In this document: piece after piece, positions 61,455-64,000 of the stretch | Layout of the letters: the number at the start of each line of letters is the position of its first letter | Numbering within the stretch: position 1 is the first letter of the stretch | Assembly: GCA_012295275.1 (NCBI GenBank) | Contig: CM022672.1 | Location: forward strand, 20,276,894-20,340,893 | Direction of reading: 5' to 3' | Origin: Chrysomallon squamiferum | Lineage: Eukaryota > Mollusca > Gastropoda > Neomphalida > Peltospiridae | Length of the DNA stretch: 64,000 bases | Made by a program: the position numbers and the translations under genes | The notes under the pieces: generated by a model | Databases searched by the model: none | Told to the model about the DNA's origin: nothing | Seen by the model: only the letters and a program-made list of their open reading frames with translations

Positions 61455-61744
61455 GCATTTTATCAAAAAGAAGCAACAAAACAGACATCTGATTACTTTA
61501 ACAGATTGTTGCCGCCGTATTGAAGCATTTTTATCTTCAACAACAGCGTGTACGCGTAATCAGTTTGAAAGCGAGTATTCATTCTGTACAAAAACATATT
61601 ATAACCGTATAACATTATTTCCGCACTTCCATCGACATCTATGATGCGACTGTTGTTACGGAACTAAAAATGATGGAAGTTCGCGATGATACTATGAATG
61701 TCATACTAATAACATTTAAAGGGTAATTTTAAAATGCTTTGAAT

Positions 61745-61804
<60 letters not shown>

Positions 61805-63320
61805 TAATTAATTAATAAAAACAAAACGTTCATTAATTACGTTTTTTGAGCAGTATGAACTTGATGTCTACATACGTGTAGAACAGGTACTCCAACGAGG
61901 ATCAAAGACTGTCCTCTCGCTGAACTTTGACCCACTCTTTAGCGTACTGACGAAAATACACAAAAATGGCGGTTCTACCTCATGTCATCTTTACAGAGTT
62001 GACGAAATTTAAACTTTACACGATGACACCGCTACTGACAGTGATAGTGATCCAGGTTATCAACTAGATACGTTCGTTAAGCCATTCTTCTGATACGAAT
62101 GTGGATGATTTTAAACTACAAGGTAGTGAAAACTGTACTCCATAAACTTAGCTCACTACTCTGCTGCAGAAAATTGTTTTAGTTTTTAAACTGTATGTAT
62201 CTGTAAATGGCACAACCAGGACATTTTAATTCGAGATATTCCTCGTTTATTAAATGGTTTTAAACTTGTATTAAACATCATTTTAGTATATATATTACAA
62301 GTTAGTAATGTAAGTGGACTAAGTAATTAAAATAAACAATCTTACGTTAGGTTCCTCAGGAGGTGACAATAACAAGAAAGCTTCTGAAATTTAAAGTGTT
62401 TTATCGAAGCCGTCGAGAACATTATGCACGGTCACGTATTTTTTCTGGAATATATTAATTAGGTCACGCTATTCCAGTTATATTCTGGTGAACACGAATC
62501 ATCCCAATGTCTGTTCATTAAAGTGGGTTCTAGCAGTTATTGTAATAACAACTTTAGAAAGGAAATCTCGTCAAAATTGGTGGAAATCAGCACCAATTCC
62601 CAACTAAATAACAATCTGCTGTTAGTTTTGTACTGCATGTGTGTGAATGAGTGTGTGTTCGTGCGTCTATTTTTCTGTCTATTTGGAGTGTAACAGGCCT
62701 GTTGTGTTTGTGTATATAACATGGACAAACCCTTAGCTCCAGCTAACAAACTGTACTTGAATCGTTATTAGGTATAAAAACAGGAATGCTAAATGTTCTG
62801 AAACTGATTAACTGACATGCCACTAAGTGAATGAAAAACGACGGCATACCTCTTCACAATGTTTTGGTAAACCCCACTTCAGTTTACTGAATAACCTTGT
62901 GACATATAGTCATGTGTCTCGCACGTGATACAGCTCTTCCAGTAAACAAATATGCATCATCTCTAAATGTCCTAATTCACACACCACACAATACATAATC
63001 ATTTCAGTTTTTACATAGTTTGTTATTGTTTTTTTTTTTTTTTACACAACGCAGATTTTATTCACAGAGATTGTACCTGAGTACACCGGGAAGTCTTTAA
63101 AACAGATTGCACACACACACACGCACGCACGCACGCACACACACAGACGCGTTATTATAGCAGAGTGTAATGCTATTAATGAAATTATATTACCGAACAA
63201 AGAATTAATTAATGGAAATGTCGAACAAAAATTGGCTTGCTGATGTCATTAAGAAGTAAATATGTATGTATGAAAAAGATAACAAAAACAAACCAAAAAA
63301 AGAAATAAAATAAAATAATA

Positions 63321-63355
<35 letters not shown>

Positions 63356-63756
63356 GATTTTTAATTGATGTTGTCATATAAGCAGTGAATTATAATAAAG
63401 TTGGGTTGGTGTTTTTTCTAAATAAATTCATTTTATTATTTTTCTCAATTTACAGTTTTAACACCATTAAGGCAACCCACTGATTAAAGAAAATTCAAAT
63501 TTTCTAGAGATTATATAACCCTAAAATGTTCAGTTTAGTTTTAATTAATTTATCTTGTAGGGAAGTTTCATTTGTACATGCATGAAATCTAAATTAATTA
63601 ACAGAATTTAGTATAAAGGGTTAAAAAAAAGAAAGAAGCAATAACAAACAAACAAAAACAAAAAACAATAAAAAACAACAACATCAAACAAACCAAAACC
63701 CAAACAAAACCACAACCATTTTTAATTGTTCATTACTGTAGTTGTACAGGCAATTG
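60345..63756. other. Region upstream of the O-methyltransferase, repeats and possible promoter
   Basis: No confident gene. Microsatellites: AATG/TATG/TGTG mix (60405-60535), TG (60774-60828), AAG (61008-61037), AAT (61179-61228), ATT (61408-61453), AAT (61748-61802), CA/CGCA (63112-63144) and AT (63318-63355). GC-richer stretches near 61500-61560 (GCCGCCGTATTG) and 61900-62090 (ATGGCGG at 61965) carry YY1-like motifs and may contain the first exon and promoter of the O-methyltransferase gene or a decayed coding piece. Confidence 0.45.
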
Positions 63757-63911
63757 TCAGTATACTGTTTTCGGATATCCTCGGTAAACAATGTTGAAGA
63801 TTACACAGACTCCAATAAACATGAGAAATACAAACAGATCCAGCCAGCCAGCATTTTGTTGCCAAGGATATCGTCTGCGATCTTTCAAGAAAGGTTTGCC
63901 CAGCAGAAAAC
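63757..63911 (-). CDS. C-terminal exon of an unrecognised membrane protein (partial)
   Basis: A last coding exon: the acceptor ATTTTACAG lies just above 63911 and the frame runs 50 codons to a TGA at 63757-63759. The peptide starts FLLGKPFLKDRRRYPWQQNA, then a hydrophobic span LDLFVFLMFIGVCVIFNIVY of about 20 residues typical of a transmembrane helix, then the short basic tail RGYPKTVY. The basic RRR before the helix favours that end facing the cytosol. I do not recognise the family. The rest of the gene would lie beyond the right edge. The reading is supported by the splice site, amphipathic composition and a clean stop, not by homology. Confidence 0.55.
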
Positions 63912-63944
63912 CTGTAAAATATCAATATAATGGCATTTAACCGT

Positions 63945-63978
<34 letters not shown>

Positions 63979-63987
63979 CACACACAC
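63945..63987. repeat. CA microsatellite at the right edge
   Basis: A CA run of about 20 units with one interruption, 34 bases upstream of the partial membrane-protein exon on the transcribed strand. Confidence 0.95.
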
Positions 63988-64000
63988 GTCAAAGTTTGTT

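Noticed and set aside
62537-62749. 70-codon - strand frame
   Set aside because: No homology, no codon bias and no splice context; expected by chance.

Overview
The window is a stretch of strongly AT-rich animal DNA with spliced GT-AG genes, introns mostly of 0.1 to 2 kb, abundant AAT/ATT, AT and CA microsatellites, several minisatellites and decayed transposons. Two degenerate copies of a tRNA-derived SINE resemble, from memory, a family widespread in molluscs and other lophotrochozoans, so a lophotrochozoan, probably a mollusc, is the best guess. Nothing here is prokaryotic or viral.

Layout: (1) 1-6.1 kb, no clear gene; a dispersed repeat, a Tigger/pogo-like DNA transposon relic with terminal inverted repeats, an ATT microsatellite and a promoter-like cluster (NRF1-type palindrome and YY1-type motifs). 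(2) 6.2-7.2 kb, an intact ELAV-family RNA-binding protein read from one uninterrupted exon, with a long AU-rich 3' flank. (3) 13.2-30.3 kb, ODF2/cenexin on the + strand in 19 coding exons (844 codons). (4) 34.6-42.0 kb, TBC1D13 (Rab GTPase-activating protein) on the - strand in 15 exons (433 codons). (5) 44.4-48.6 kb, FBXW5 on the + strand in 6 coding exons (648 codons). (6) 52.7-54.6 kb, PPP1R11 (protein phosphatase 1 inhibitor-3 / RING-like E3) on the - strand in 4 exons (116 codons). (7) 57.1-60.3 kb, a family-3 (caffeoyl-CoA/COMTD1-like) O-methyltransferase on the - strand in 5 coding exons (277 codons). (8) 63.8-63.9 kb, the last coding exon of an unrecognised membrane protein on the - strand that continues beyond the window.

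The genes are ordinary housekeeping or ciliary genes, not a dedicated cluster. ODF2 and FBXW5 both act in centriole biology, and TBC1D13 and FBXW5 are divergently arranged with about 2.5 kb between their start codons. ODF2, TBC1D13 and FBXW5 all lie on human 9q34 and PPP1R11 at 6p22 (from memory), so the order may preserve an ancient linkage block. The most unusual sequence structure is a 30-bp minisatellite in TBC1D13 whose units are copies of the 3' splice site of the adjoining exon; three of the spare copies still look like usable acceptors. Exon limits were derived by hand from reading-frame continuity and splice consensus; coordinates may be off by a base where noted.
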